From Anaerolineaceae bacterium (lineage in GTDB: Bacteria > Chloroflexota > Anaerolineae > Aggregatilineales > Phototrophicaceae), in assembly GCA_020634165.1 (NCBI GenBank), contig JACKCF010000001.1, positions 620,001 to 684,000 on the forward strand: DNA of 64,000 nt. The letters are read 5' to 3'. The notes beneath the pieces were generated by a model. That model saw only the letters and a program-made list of their open reading frames with translations. It was not told the origin of the DNA and searched no databases. Made by a program: the position numbers and the translations under genes. This document shows positions 17,678 to 26,424 of the stretch, piece after piece. The number at the start of each line of letters is the position of its first letter. Position 1 is the stretch's first letter.

Positions 17678-18580
17678 TTACAGGTTGTATAACTTACTCG
17701 ATAGATAAACGATGAACTTGTCCAGCGTTCTGTGTCGCAGATCGCCATAGTCACGGAAAATCAGGCCGACGGTGCGCTCGAAACGATGGCCCTCCACCGT
17801 GCGCAGGACCGTCTGTTCCGGTAGCGGGTCGGCGGCTTCCGATGGCAAAATAGCCACCCCAATATTCCGTTGAACAAAGGCAATCGCGCCTCTGATGCTG
17901 GTGATCTCGATATTAGCATATGGATACGTACTGCCATAGGCCGCAAGGTTATTTTGGATGACGCCCCGATACGCTGCCACTGTCTCCGTAAAGATCAGGC
18001 GGGTGCGGCGCAGATCATCCAGCTGGATGCGCGGCATGCGTGCCAGCGGATGTGCCTGATGCATCAGCAGCGACATGTTTTCGACCTGTAAGGCTTCAAA
18101 ATGCAGCGGGGTCCCTGGCGAGGGCATATACGATAAGCCGACATCCAGTTCGCCAGCCACGATGCGGTCCATGATGGTATATCCGCTGCCTGTCTCGAAG
18201 TTGATTTGCAGCAGGGGCCGCTCGCGAACGTATTCAGCGATCAGCGGTGCGACCTTCCAGCTCCCGATTGGCTCAATGGACCCAATGCGAATGTGTCCGG
18301 CATCACCCTCGGATATGTCCTTCACGGTCCGGTCGAGCGTATCCACCTGTTCCAGAATGGTATATACCTTGCTGAGGATGGTGCGGCCCTCGTTGGTGAT
18401 GCGCACCCCGCGCCCGTGTTTCTCGAACAGCTTAACACCCCAGGCGGCTTCTAACTGCTGGATGTGCAGCGTCACAGTCGATGGCGCATACAGCAGTTCC
18501 TCTGCTGCCGCCGCGAAACTGCCTTTTCTCGCAGCCAGATAAAAGGTTCGCAACAACTGTAAATTCATCAAATCGACCAT
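17678..18580 (-). CDS. LysR-family transcriptional regulator
   Basis: 300 residues. The N-terminal winged helix is clear (NLQLLRTFYLAARKGSFAAA, then STVTLHIQQLEAAWGVKLFEK), followed by the periplasmic-binding-like effector domain from about residue 90 (HIRIGSIEPIGSWKVAPLI). A start four codons later (MNLQLL) matches the usual LysR length equally well. The gene is divergent from the small gene at 18692, its nearest candidate target. Ligand unknown. Confidence 0.92.
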   Translation of the reverse strand: MVDLMNLQLLRTFYLAARKGSFAAAAEELLYAPSTVTLHIQQLEAAWGVKLFEKHGRGVRITNEGRTILSKVYTILEQVDTLDRTVKDISEGDAGHIRIGSIEPIGSWKVAPLIAEYVRERPLLQINFETGSGYTIMDRIVAGELDVGLSYMPSPGTPLHFEALQVENMSLLMHQAHPLARMPRIQLDDLRRTRLIFTETVAAYRGVIQNNLAAYGSTYPYANIEITSIRGAIAFVQRNIGVAILPSEAADPLPEQTVLRTVEGHRFERTVGLIFRDYGDLRHRTLDKFIVYLSSKLYNL

Positions 18581-18691
18581 ATTAGTTCAGCAATATTGAA
18601 CAATTGGTTAGGACTGTTCGTATTTATCGAAGAGTCAAGAGGTCATATACTATCGCAAGCGTTGGGGGACTGACAAGAAAGAGGTATCGGA

Positions 18692-18898
18692 ATGGACCCG
18701 AATATACACACCATGCTCACAGCGGCAAACTTCGCTGCTTATCGTCGGGAGCGGCAGCAACCGGCTGATTTTGCTGAATTCGCGCCGCGTAAACGCGCTT
18801 ATCGCACCTGGCTGCGCCTGCATATCCTGCGCTGGCGTATCGAGGTCCAGCGCATACAACCAGAGCATCAGCCGCAGCCAGTCATTGGCCTTGGCTGA
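18692..18898 (+). CDS. Small basic hypothetical protein, 68 aa
   Basis: The ATG has AAGAGG 7 bases upstream. The product is rich in Arg and aromatic residues (RTWLRLHILRWRIEVQ) and has no membrane segment. I do not recognise it. Support comes from the ribosome binding site, from its position divergent to a LysR gene, and from a terminator-like hairpin shortly after the stop. It could still be non-coding. Confidence 0.5.
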   Translation: MDPNIHTMLTAANFAAYRRERQQPADFAEFAPRKRAYRTWLRLHILRWRIEVQRIQPEHQPQPVIGLG

Positions 18899-18933
18899 TG
18901 ACCACTCACTGTAGCTTACTACGCAGAACGGCC

Positions 18934-18997
18934 AACTGCGGTTCAATCCAGATGCAAATACGGCTCACTGGCAACTGGAAAGGACCGCAGTTTTTAT
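18934..18997 (+). terminator. Probable terminator, long loop
   Basis: AACTGCGGT (18934-18942) pairs with ACCGCAGTT (18984-18992), followed by TTTTATT. The loop is about 41 bases, longer than usual. Confidence 0.5.
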
Positions 18998-19002
18998 TGG
19001 CA

Positions 19003-21960
19003 TTACCCACCCCGGATGATCTCCACAGGCAGTTCGACCTGGGTGCTGTTCCCCGCCTGATCGTAGGCAATCGCTGAAAAAACCACATTCCCTGGCTCGC
19101 GAATCGGCACTTCCAGGAAGTAGGGCCAATCCTCATCCCTGCCGATCAATTCGCCATCACGGTAAAACTCAACCTGGCCGGTAGAGGCATTATCTACCAC
19201 CGTCGCCACCAGCCCGATAACCGGATCGGTTGGGAAGCGATAGACCTTGCCTGGTTCACTGGTCGTTAGCTCCACTTCGGGCGGCTCATTATCGACATTG
19301 ACATAGACGAAGGCTGTGCTTAACGCGGCGTTGCCACTGCGGACATTCACCTGCAAGGTATAGAACCCTGCGGTCAGATTGCTCGTATCCCAGACCGCCA
19401 GTGGCTGCGTTGGATCAAACTCGGTCTTTGCATCGCCGATATTGAACCACTGCGTCGGGTAAATGCTCTCACCATAAGATACCTGGTAGCTATCCCACAA
19501 TGTGAGGTTGATCTCGCCAAGTATTTCCACCTGCCCACTGACGTAAGCAAAAGGATTCGGCTGAGTGATGGCTAAGTCCTCGCTGTTGGCCGCTGTGGTG
19601 CTGTCCCACTCGGTTGGCGGCAGTTCCTGACCCGTTTCTACCCACCATTCGCGGGCCGCATCCGGCGGGACGAAGTACAGCCGCGTTTCCCGCAGTTGGG
19701 GTGGCGTGTCGTTGGTGACCAGTTGGCCCGTGTTGCTGTTGACCGTGATTGTCAGCCAGTGAATGTCCTCCTGAGGGGGCACGACATCGCGCAGGAAAAC
19801 TTCTGTGCGGCGTGGACATTCGCTGTCAGGGCCAGGTGTCAGGCCGCTGCGCTCGCAGACGACGTACTCCGCGACACCTTCTGGCTGCGGCCAGGTCGCA
19901 GGTTGCAGTCCGTCGCGATTGTTCATGTATTCCATCAGTGCCTGCCAGATGGGTGCCGCGCCATTCAGTCCATTGACGTCTAAGGACATCTCACCGCCAT
20001 CATCACGGCTGAGGTGGACGCCACCGATGCGCTGTGGCGTATAGCCGATGGCCCAGTTGTCGCCATTGCCGCCTGTACTGCCCGCAACAATTGCTGCTGG
20101 ACGGCCCAGGTCGATCATATCCAGCGGAACATTGAGCACGTTGCGCCGGATATTGATGTCAGCCAGAATATCCGTCACCAGATAGGTCAGGTCAGCCCCC
20201 AGAATATTCGTCCGGCTGAGTGCGATCTGCTCGTTGTCATACTCCCACAGCACGTTGCCTTCACTGTCGATGATCTTGAGCACAGCCACCGGATTGCGCG
20301 CGCGCACGGAGCGATCCAGCGGCTCAATGCCGACCATATATCCCTGGCTGGCGAATACCGAATAGGCATAGGTCAAATCCAGCAGGCTGACGTGGCCGCC
20401 GCGCTCCAGCAATTCCAGATCGAAGATATTGTCTGTTGGCGACGGTAAACCAATACGTTGAGCCGTGTTCAAGACCTGGCTGATGCTTGTGACAGAAGCG
20501 ACAGAAACCGCTGGCACGCGCAGACCGCTGGCCATCATATCGCGCAAGTTGGCTGGCCCCCTGAACTGGCCATCGGGGTTGCTCGGTAGATAGAGCAGGC
20601 CTTCTGATGGGCCAGGGAAGGTACGCGGAATATCTAGCAGCATGCTTGCAGGTGTGTATTGCCCACGCCGGAAGCCTTCCAGATAGACGAATGGATACAG
20701 CGTCGGCCCAGGGGCATGTTCGACTTCCGTAGCCAGCCCGACCATCGACAGCACTTCACCGGATTCCGTATCCATCAGCATGATCTGGCCATCACTGGGC
20801 GGACTGCTGGTGGTGTTGCTGAAGTTGGTATCGACCGCGTACAGATAGTCGGCAGCCAGACACGGGCGACCTTCGCGCGTGGTGATCGAGCGTGAATCAC
20901 CGCCCCGCAGCCGCGTCAGATGGGTACGCAGCACACACTCGCTCTGATCGTACAGATCAGTATCCAGCGTAGTGATAATGGTCATCGCCCCACGCGCGAC
21001 CAGCCGTTCCCCATCAAGGCCCATCGCTGTCAGGATGTCCTCAGCCTGGGTACGAGCATACAAGGCGAAATCCGGTGCTAGCTGCGGCAACTGCCGCATC
21101 GACGTATTGATAACGGTCGTATTGGTAGAAACATTTTCGTAGGTGCTTTGCAGAATGCGCCCACTGACGACCATTCGCTGCAATAAATCAGCCTGACGGC
21201 CCCGCGCTGCCACAATATCATCAAACGGGTTGAGCTTGGGTTGCAGCGGGATCGCTGCCAGCAGTGCGGCTTCGTCCAGCGTCAGATCAACCGCGCTTTT
21301 GCCCAGGTAAATTTCCGCCGCCGCGTCGATGCCATAGGCATCATTGCCATAATAATTGGTGTTCAGGTGCCACTCGACGATTTCCAGTGGATCAAGCTGG
21401 CGCTCTAATTCTGCTGTCAGCACCAATTCCAGCAGCAGGTCGTCCATGCCGCTGTCGGCTGTCAGTGGCAGAATGCCATTGCGTACCAGCCGTGCCGCGA
21501 TGCTGTTATCGGGTGCCAGCGGCAGACCAATGATATAGCGCCACAACCTATCAAATGTGCGGCCCAGGCGGAATCCGGCGGTTTCCAGGTAATCGGGGTC
21601 TTCCATCTCCAGCGTGGCCTGCACCACATACTCCGGCAGATCGCTGAGAGGCAGCCAGCGCCGTTGATTGCCGAGCGGGTCCGTCACGCTGAACAGCAGC
21701 GTGGTTCCGGTGCGGTCGTAAATCTCGGTTGTACCCAGGATTGGCTCCAACTGGATGCTTTGCGCCTGCGTCGGCAGATAACTCGCTGCTCGGCTGTACA
21801 GGAACCCCGCCAGCCCGAAGATAATCGCCGCCGGAACAATGACGGTGGCCACGATCACGCTGATGATTGCAAGCCCCCATATCTGGCTGCGGGAACGAGC
21901 CACGCGCAGACGCGATTTACGGGTGCGCCGCCGCCGGATGATCTGCGTAATTGACGACAT
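19003..21960 (-). CDS. Class A penicillin-binding-protein homologue with degenerate active sites and Ig-like C-terminus
   Basis: 985 residues: basic cytoplasmic N-terminus, transmembrane helix (about 28-55), GT51 transglycosylase-like domain (about 75-270), transpeptidase-like domain (about 380-680), then Ig-like C-terminal domains (about 800-985). The fold signatures are clear (PFVYLEGFRRGQYTPASMLLD, LLDLTYAYSVFASQGY, GDNWAIGYTP). However, the SxxK site is PTLY (419-422), SxN is GLR (479-481) and the KTG region is VAGS (625-628), so acylation should be impossible. In GT51, E120 is kept (MEDPDY) but the second motif GGSTITQQL is DNSIAARL (151-158). It is likely a structural or regulatory pseudo-enzyme of the cell envelope. 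Confidence 0.88.
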   Translation of the reverse strand: MSSITQIIRRRRTRKSRLRVARSRSQIWGLAIISVIVATVIVPAAIIFGLAGFLYSRAASYLPTQAQSIQLEPILGTTEIYDRTGTTLLFSVTDPLGNQRRWLPLSDLPEYVVQATLEMEDPDYLETAGFRLGRTFDRLWRYIIGLPLAPDNSIAARLVRNGILPLTADSGMDDLLLELVLTAELERQLDPLEIVEWHLNTNYYGNDAYGIDAAAEIYLGKSAVDLTLDEAALLAAIPLQPKLNPFDDIVAARGRQADLLQRMVVSGRILQSTYENVSTNTTVINTSMRQLPQLAPDFALYARTQAEDILTAMGLDGERLVARGAMTIITTLDTDLYDQSECVLRTHLTRLRGGDSRSITTREGRPCLAADYLYAVDTNFSNTTSSPPSDGQIMLMDTESGEVLSMVGLATEVEHAPGPTLYPFVYLEGFRRGQYTPASMLLDIPRTFPGPSEGLLYLPSNPDGQFRGPANLRDMMASGLRVPAVSVASVTSISQVLNTAQRIGLPSPTDNIFDLELLERGGHVSLLDLTYAYSVFASQGYMVGIEPLDRSVRARNPVAVLKIIDSEGNVLWEYDNEQIALSRTNILGADLTYLVTDILADINIRRNVLNVPLDMIDLGRPAAIVAGSTGGNGDNWAIGYTPQRIGGVHLSRDDGGEMSLDVNGLNGAAPIWQALMEYMNNRDGLQPATWPQPEGVAEYVVCERSGLTPGPDSECPRRTEVFLRDVVPPQEDIHWLTITVNSNTGQLVTNDTPPQLRETRLYFVPPDAAREWWVETGQELPPTEWDSTTAANSEDLAITQPNPFAYVSGQVEILGEINLTLWDSYQVSYGESIYPTQWFNIGDAKTEFDPTQPLAVWDTSNLTAGFYTLQVNVRSGNAALSTAFVYVNVDNEPPEVELTTSEPGKVYRFPTDPVIGLVATVVDNASTGQVEFYRDGELIGRDEDWPYFLEVPIREPGNVVFSAIAYDQAGNSTQVELPVEIIRGG

Positions 21961-22133
21961 GATGGTAACTCCATCGCCGCTGACAGGCGTCTTTGAGCAT
22001 CAGGCACGTGCCATACGGGCGACTACATGGGCATTCTGTTTGTGGTTGATGCACAGTGTACGGGCAGGGCGCGGGTTTGGCAACTGAGCGTTATGCCTGC
22101 CCACTATAGGCCCAATGCTCGCAAGCATACGTC

Positions 22134-22153
22134 ATGTTACGTAATGATGTTAC
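22134..22153. promoter_or_regulatory. Direct repeat upstream of the response-regulator gene
   Basis: ATGTTAC occurs at 22134-22140 and again at 22147-22153. The overlapping core TTACGTAA (22137-22144) recurs in the palindrome at 22232-22245. It may be an upstream binding site for the OmpR/PhoB-type product. Confidence 0.4.
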
Positions 22154-22193
22154 AAATTTATTTGAATGGACCGAAATAGGATGAATGTAATCT

Positions 22194-22222
22194 TTGACTA
22201 AATATTACATTTCTTGTATATT
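22194..22222 (+). promoter_or_regulatory. Sigma-70 promoter of the response-regulator gene
   Basis: TTGACT (22194-22199), 17-base spacer, TATATT (22217-22222). An inverted repeat ATGTAAT (22185-22191) / ATTACAT (22204-22210) straddles the -35 box. Confidence 0.8.
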
Positions 22223-22231
22223 CGTTGTGTA

Positions 22232-22245
22232 GTGTTACGTAACAC
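22232..22245. promoter_or_regulatory. Perfect 14-bp palindrome at the transcription start
   Basis: GTGTTACGTAACAC lies about 10 bases after the -10 box, a position where a bound protein would repress. Its core TTACGTAA is repeated 98 bases upstream. Confidence 0.6.
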
Positions 22246-22267
22246 CGTCATTTATGGAGTAATAATA

Positions 22268-22996
22268 ATGGACAAAAAGAAACGGTCGAAAATATTGATC
22301 GTTGAGGACGACGAAACAGTAAGTCGTCTAATGGCTGAATTCTTAGGAAAATTAGGTTATGAAGTAACAGCCTTCGGTGACGGACCGGAAGCACTGGACC
22401 ACGTCAAGACGCGCGGTTTGCCCCATATCGTGCTGATCGACCTGGGCCTGCCGAGCATGCATGGTTTTGAACTGGCCAGCAAGTTGAAGGCCATGGCCGA
22501 TGTGCCCATTATCTTCGTCACCTCAGCGAATGATACCGAAACTATCGTTAAGGGCCTTAAGCAGTATGCGGAAGACTTTATCGTCAAGCCGTTTGAACTG
22601 CGCGAACTGGAAGCCCGTGTTGATGTGGTGCTGCGCAGTATGCCCAGCCTGGACTACGCCAGCGAGCCGGTTATTCGCGTTGATGATTTGCTGAATATCG
22701 ACTTTGCTCATAACCGTGTTGTGCTCAATGGCAAGTCGATTGGCCTCACCCCAACCGAGTCTATCTTGCTGCATGTTCTGCTGCGGAACGCGGGCCGCGT
22801 CGTCGAGAACCGCATGCTGATCGCGCGTGTCTGGCCTTCGGAAGAGGTCTTTGAAGATACCCTGCGCGTTCACATGCACCGTCTGCGCCGCAAACTGGAA
22901 GCCGATAGCCATCATCCGCACTATATTCGGACGGAACGCGGCATTGGTTATATGTTTACCGTGCGTCCGCCGGAACTGTTTGGCGAAGAAGCCTGA
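22268..22996 (+). CDS. OmpR/PhoB-type response regulator (orphan)
   Basis: 242 residues from ATG 22268 (GGAG 9 bases upstream); an upstream in-frame start at 22214 lies inside the promoter and is rejected. The receiver domain has the acidic pair VEDDE, phospho-acceptor Asp in LIDLGLP, Thr/Ser in FVTSAND and Lys in VKPFE. The C-terminal winged helix is complete (LTPTESILLHVLL ... DTLRVHMHRLRRKLE ... IRTERGIGYMF). No histidine kinase gene is adjacent. The palindrome and promoter directly upstream suggest autoregulation. Confidence 0.93.
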   Translation: MDKKKRSKILIVEDDETVSRLMAEFLGKLGYEVTAFGDGPEALDHVKTRGLPHIVLIDLGLPSMHGFELASKLKAMADVPIIFVTSANDTETIVKGLKQYAEDFIVKPFELRELEARVDVVLRSMPSLDYASEPVIRVDDLLNIDFAHNRVVLNGKSIGLTPTESILLHVLLRNAGRVVENRMLIARVWPSEEVFEDTLRVHMHRLRRKLEADSHHPHYIRTERGIGYMFTVRPPELFGEEA

Positions 22997-23093
22997 GCGC
23001 ATCCGGGTCTTAACATCAGCTTGATTGCTCCGCCTCTATAATGTTTTGTGTACGCGCGTCCTGTATACAAAAAAACGGAGAGGAGAGTTCATT

Positions 23094-23174
23094 ATGGATA
23101 TTGCCGGTCCCGATCCGACAATTCTGTTTTTTGTCCTGATGCTGATTTTTATGTTCGTGGCCATCTTGCGCTGA
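23094..23174 (+). CDS. 26-residue membrane miniprotein
   Basis: ATG 23094 is preceded by GGAGAGGAG, a very strong ribosome binding site. The product begins MDIAGPDPT, runs through one hydrophobic helix (ILFFVLMLIFMFVAIL) and ends in Arg. A TATAAT (23037-23042) lies upstream and a strong terminator begins 15 bases after the stop, so this is a full transcription unit. The layout is like single-span regulators of membrane complexes (e.g. small subunits of oxidases or transporters), but I do not recognise it. Confidence 0.7.
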   Translation: MDIAGPDPTILFFVLMLIFMFVAILR

Positions 23175-23188
23175 TTGTTTGTAGAACA

Positions 23189-23215
23189 AAAAAGCCGCCT
23201 GAAAAGCGGCTTTTT
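23189..23215 (+). terminator. Intrinsic terminator of the miniprotein gene
   Basis: AAAAAGCCGC (23189-23198) pairs with GCGGCTTTTT (23206-23215). Confidence 0.92.
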
Positions 23216-23239
23216 GAATTCCTGGTAGTGTGCTGCTGC

Positions 23240-23596
23240 TCAGATGACCGCGCCAATGGCGATAAGGATGATTTCCACAGTCAGGGCGATGGTGAGGATG
23301 CGGCGCGTCTTTGCGCTACCCAGGCGCCTCAGGTGATAGTCAATGCTGCCGACCCAATAAGCCAGCATCAGGGCGCCACCGATAAATACCCAGAAGTTGC
23401 GCACAGTAACCACGATGTATTTGCTCTGCACGGAATTTTCCGCAGATTGGACGGCAAAAGGGGCCGCAATTGTGAGGAGAATCTCTTGTATGGCGATGAA
23501 CGCCAGCAAACTCAGCCCCAGGGAGAGGACGAGCAGCAGCCCATCAATCACCTTTGCGGCCGTAATAAATGACCTATCTGTATCAGTCATGGGCAT
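23240..23596 (-). CDS. Hypothetical three-helix membrane protein
   Basis: 118 residues. Hydrophobic segments lie at about 18-45, 62-82 and 98-118, and the first is preceded by TDRSFITAAKVIDG. A pattern with two Tyr/Trp-rich turns (RNFWVFIGGA, YWVGSIDYHLRRLG) separates helices two and three. I do not recognise the family. Start could be the second Met (three residues in). Convergent with the miniprotein gene, separated by its terminator. Confidence 0.7.
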   Translation of the reverse strand: MPMTDTDRSFITAAKVIDGLLLVLSLGLSLLAFIAIQEILLTIAAPFAVQSAENSVQSKYIVVTVRNFWVFIGGALMLAYWVGSIDYHLRRLGSAKTRRILTIALTVEIILIAIGAVI

Positions 23597-23659
23597 GTCT
23601 CGTCAGACAATTGATGCTCCCATTGTAATTGCAATGGCCGCAATGTGTAAGTCGCAGCT

Positions 23660-24076
23660 TTACGAGTGAAGCTTAAGCCCTTTAGTGATCTTATCAATTG
23701 TCTTTTTCATGTCGCGCATGGCGATGCCTACCAACTCAAGCGCGTCCGATGGCGTATCCGCAATGGCGGCGCGGTTCTCCACATCATCGAGTGTCGAGAA
23801 TAATTCGGTTGTGAAGATCGCCAGCCGTACATCTCGGTTTATGGCGCGTTCATATGCTTTCCGAATTCCAGTATGATCTGCCTGATAAATCATCATGGGC
23901 TGGATTACCATCGGCATATACTGATTGCCTGATCCATCCATATACTGCTCCCCCAGGATTGACGAATGCTCACCAACGAGTGCACTCGCAATGAATGCTG
24001 TCACATTCAACTTTTGCCAGGTTTCTAAGTCATCACGGATAACAATTGCGATTTTTGTATCAAATACCATCGACAT
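23660..24076 (-). CDS. DUF2000-family protein
   Basis: 138 residues from the ATG at 24074-24076, which has AGGA seven bases upstream; an ATG further upstream lacks this. The sequence (TKIAIVIRDDLETWQKLNVTAFIASALV) is the DUF2000 signature; the fold is peptidyl-tRNA-hydrolase-II-like and the function is unknown. It follows the AraC regulator gene at 24140 with a 63-base gap on the same strand, an arrangement often seen for this family, so it is a likely target of that regulator. Confidence 0.85.
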   Translation of the reverse strand: MSMVFDTKIAIVIRDDLETWQKLNVTAFIASALVGEHSSILGEQYMDGSGNQYMPMVIQPMMIYQADHTGIRKAYERAINRDVRLAIFTTELFSTLDDVENRAAIADTPSDALELVGIAMRDMKKTIDKITKGLKLHS

Positions 24077-24139
24077 TGTGTGATCCTCAGCATGGTTTGG
24101 GTTCAATGTCTCAGTTTCAACCGTGCCAGAGGATTTGTC

Positions 24140-25000
24140 TTATACAATCTTGCGCTTTTTGACGTATTCACCAGGTGTCGTGCCCAGAAAGCGCTTAAAT
24201 GTCCGTGTGAAGTGGCTTTGGCTGGAAAATCCTGTGGCATATGCGACATCCACAAGTGCCATGCCTGCATCGAGAAGATTTTCGGCATGTTTGACGCGGA
24301 TGTTTTCCAGGTACTTATGTGGGGATACGCCCATTTGCCGTTGAAACAGCCGTGTCAGGTGGTATGGGCTGATGTGTGCCAATTGTGATAAGTCAGCCAG
24401 GGCTATCTTATTCGCATAGTAAGCGTCTATATACTCGCGGATTTTGTTCACTGCGCGGTGTGCAGCCTGATAATGGGGCAGTACATAGTGGCCATCGGCA
24501 TGTCGCCGGATTAATTCGATAAAGAAAGCGTTCCACTTTTCTTCAAGCGCTATCGACTCAGATGATGTCTGGCTGAGGTGGTGAAGCTGCTGTAGCCAAT
24601 AAAAAATTTGCCTGTCGTCAATGAGGCCCCCACGAAATTGGGGAATAGAAGGCGTTTTGTGTCCGAACTCATCTGAAATGGCTTCCATCAGCTCAATCGA
24701 CGGATAAAGCGCCCGATACGTAAATCCACTGTCTACAGCGGCCCGTCCGGTATGGATTTCCTGTGGATTGATGATAATCACTTTGCCTGGTGGGGTGATG
24801 AGCCGATCTTTTTTGTAGTCAAAGGATTGCAGGCCGTTCTCAACAATACCCAGCACGAAATAATCATGGGCATGCGGGCTAAAAGTATGCTGAATGTATC
24901 TGGCACGCAAAAAGCGCAGATTGTGCATGCTGGATAGATGCCATGTCGTCCCACAATCAATGAGTGTGTGTTGATCGGGTTCAGGATTTGCGGCCATCAT
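24140..25000 (-). CDS. AraC-family regulator with cupin sensor domain
   Basis: 286 residues. The N-terminal half is a cupin-type effector domain (HTFSPHAHDYFVLGIVENGLQSFDY, PPGKVIIINPQEIHTGRA) and the C-terminal 100 residues form the double helix-turn-helix (IALADLSQLAHISPYHLTRL, then LVDVAYATGFSSQSHFTRTF). Ligand unknown. The DUF2000 gene downstream on the same strand is its probable partner. Confidence 0.92.
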   Translation of the reverse strand: MMAANPEPDQHTLIDCGTTWHLSSMHNLRFLRARYIQHTFSPHAHDYFVLGIVENGLQSFDYKKDRLITPPGKVIIINPQEIHTGRAAVDSGFTYRALYPSIELMEAISDEFGHKTPSIPQFRGGLIDDRQIFYWLQQLHHLSQTSSESIALEEKWNAFFIELIRRHADGHYVLPHYQAAHRAVNKIREYIDAYYANKIALADLSQLAHISPYHLTRLFQRQMGVSPHKYLENIRVKHAENLLDAGMALVDVAYATGFSSQSHFTRTFKRFLGTTPGEYVKKRKIV

Positions 25001-25088
25001 TGCTAGGCCTTTTGAACGGTTTATGCACTATTCGTTTTTACAACTTATCGCTGTGCAAAACCAGCCTTTAACCAATCCATACGTCATG

Positions 25089-26324
25089 CTAACTGCCACA
25101 TTGCTGGAACGGCACCACCGTCGCCGGACGATCCGATAAGATGACCGGAACGTCGAATGTCTGGCCATCGCGGATGATGCGCAGGCTGATCGTGTCACCA
25201 GGGGCGGTATGCACGACAATATAACTCAGCAGAGCATCCATATTGCTGACGTAGGTATCGTCAATCGCCACGACGATATCACCCCCAGCGCACATCTCAT
25301 TCCCGCGAATATCGACCTTATGATCGCCACCGTGTAACCCCGCCGCTTCTGCGGGTGAATTTTCCGTTACGCCCTGGATGAGCACCCCTTCTTCAACGGG
25401 CAAATTCAATATTTCCGCGACGGAAGCAATGCCAAGTCCCTCGCGTTCATTGGCCACGTTGATGCCCAACCAGGCATAGGTCACGCTGCCAGTCTCGATG
25501 ATCTCAGGAATGACGCGCTGCATGGTGTTCGATGGCACGGCGAAGCCCACGCCCTGGAAGACGCCGCTCTCACTGCGGATGGCGGTCGTCACGCCGATGA
25601 CCTCCCCCTGGCTGTTGAGCAGGGGACCGCCGCTGTTACCAGGGTTGATCGGTGTATCTGTCTGAATGATAGAAGGGTTGTTGAAATAGGCCACAGCATC
25701 AGCATCGACCAGCGCGGCGCTGTCAAGTGTGCGACCCAGCCCGCTGACGATGCCGGCGGACATGGAACTGTTCAGGCCAAAGGGATTTCCAATCGCAATG
25801 GCTCGCTGGCCAACATGAACCGCGTCACTATCAGCCAGGGTGAGCGGCTGCAAGCGATCCGCATCGACATCGACCTTGATGACCGCCAGATCGCTGTAAC
25901 TATCGGTGCCAATCAGCGTCGCAGTTGTGATATAGCCATTGTTGAACGTCACATAGATGGATTCCGCATTGCGGACCACATGGGCATTGGTGACGATGTG
26001 CCCCTCATTATCGTAGATAAATCCAGAGCCACGACTGACATCACTGATAGCCCCTTCGTGCGCCACAACACTCGCCTCGATGTTGACCACAGAAACAGTC
26101 GCTCGTTCGTAGACATTCGAGAGCAGCAGATACTCGGCGTCGGCAGCATCAATCACTTCCGCCGGAACAGGTGTCGTCTCACTGATTTGCGGACCATCCC
26201 CAACCATGCTCACGGGTAAATCGCTGACGGGGGTGCTCATCATTGTCGGGTCGAAGGTTGGCTGGCTGGTGCAGGCAGCGATAACGAGCAGCACAGCAGC
26301 CCACATCCACAGGAATCGCTTCAT
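25089..26324 (-). CDS. HtrA/DegP-like S1C serine protease lipoprotein with PDZ domain
   Basis: 411 residues. The lipobox VIAAC gives a lipid-attached Cys18 at the outer face of the membrane. The protease domain has the triad H115 (VTNAHVV), D145 (SYSDLAVI) and S231 (NPGNSGGP). A PDZ domain follows (about 295-400), with EGVLIQGVTENSPAEAAGL. It degrades or refolds misfolded envelope proteins. The gene is 100 bases downstream of the DnaJ gene at 26425 (same strand), which fits a shared protein-quality role. Confidence 0.94.
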   Translation of the reverse strand: MKRFLWMWAAVLLVIAACTSQPTFDPTMMSTPVSDLPVSMVGDGPQISETTPVPAEVIDAADAEYLLLSNVYERATVSVVNIEASVVAHEGAISDVSRGSGFIYDNEGHIVTNAHVVRNAESIYVTFNNGYITTATLIGTDSYSDLAVIKVDVDADRLQPLTLADSDAVHVGQRAIAIGNPFGLNSSMSAGIVSGLGRTLDSAALVDADAVAYFNNPSIIQTDTPINPGNSGGPLLNSQGEVIGVTTAIRSESGVFQGVGFAVPSNTMQRVIPEIIETGSVTYAWLGINVANEREGLGIASVAEILNLPVEEGVLIQGVTENSPAEAAGLHGGDHKVDIRGNEMCAGGDIVVAIDDTYVSNMDALLSYIVVHTAPGDTISLRIIRDGQTFDVPVILSDRPATVVPFQQCGS

Positions 26325-26424
26325 TCAGGTCGCTCCATGATGAGTCCGACAGGTGGCAGTCACCCTAGTGTAAAACGAGGCTGCCACTTCGGGATGGGTG
26401 AATTTGGGAAGAGGGGCAAAAGCC

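Noticed and set aside
18938..18950. tRNA-like T-loop motif (GTTCAATCC)
   Set aside because: No matching acceptor, D or anticodon arms; it lies in a probable terminator region.
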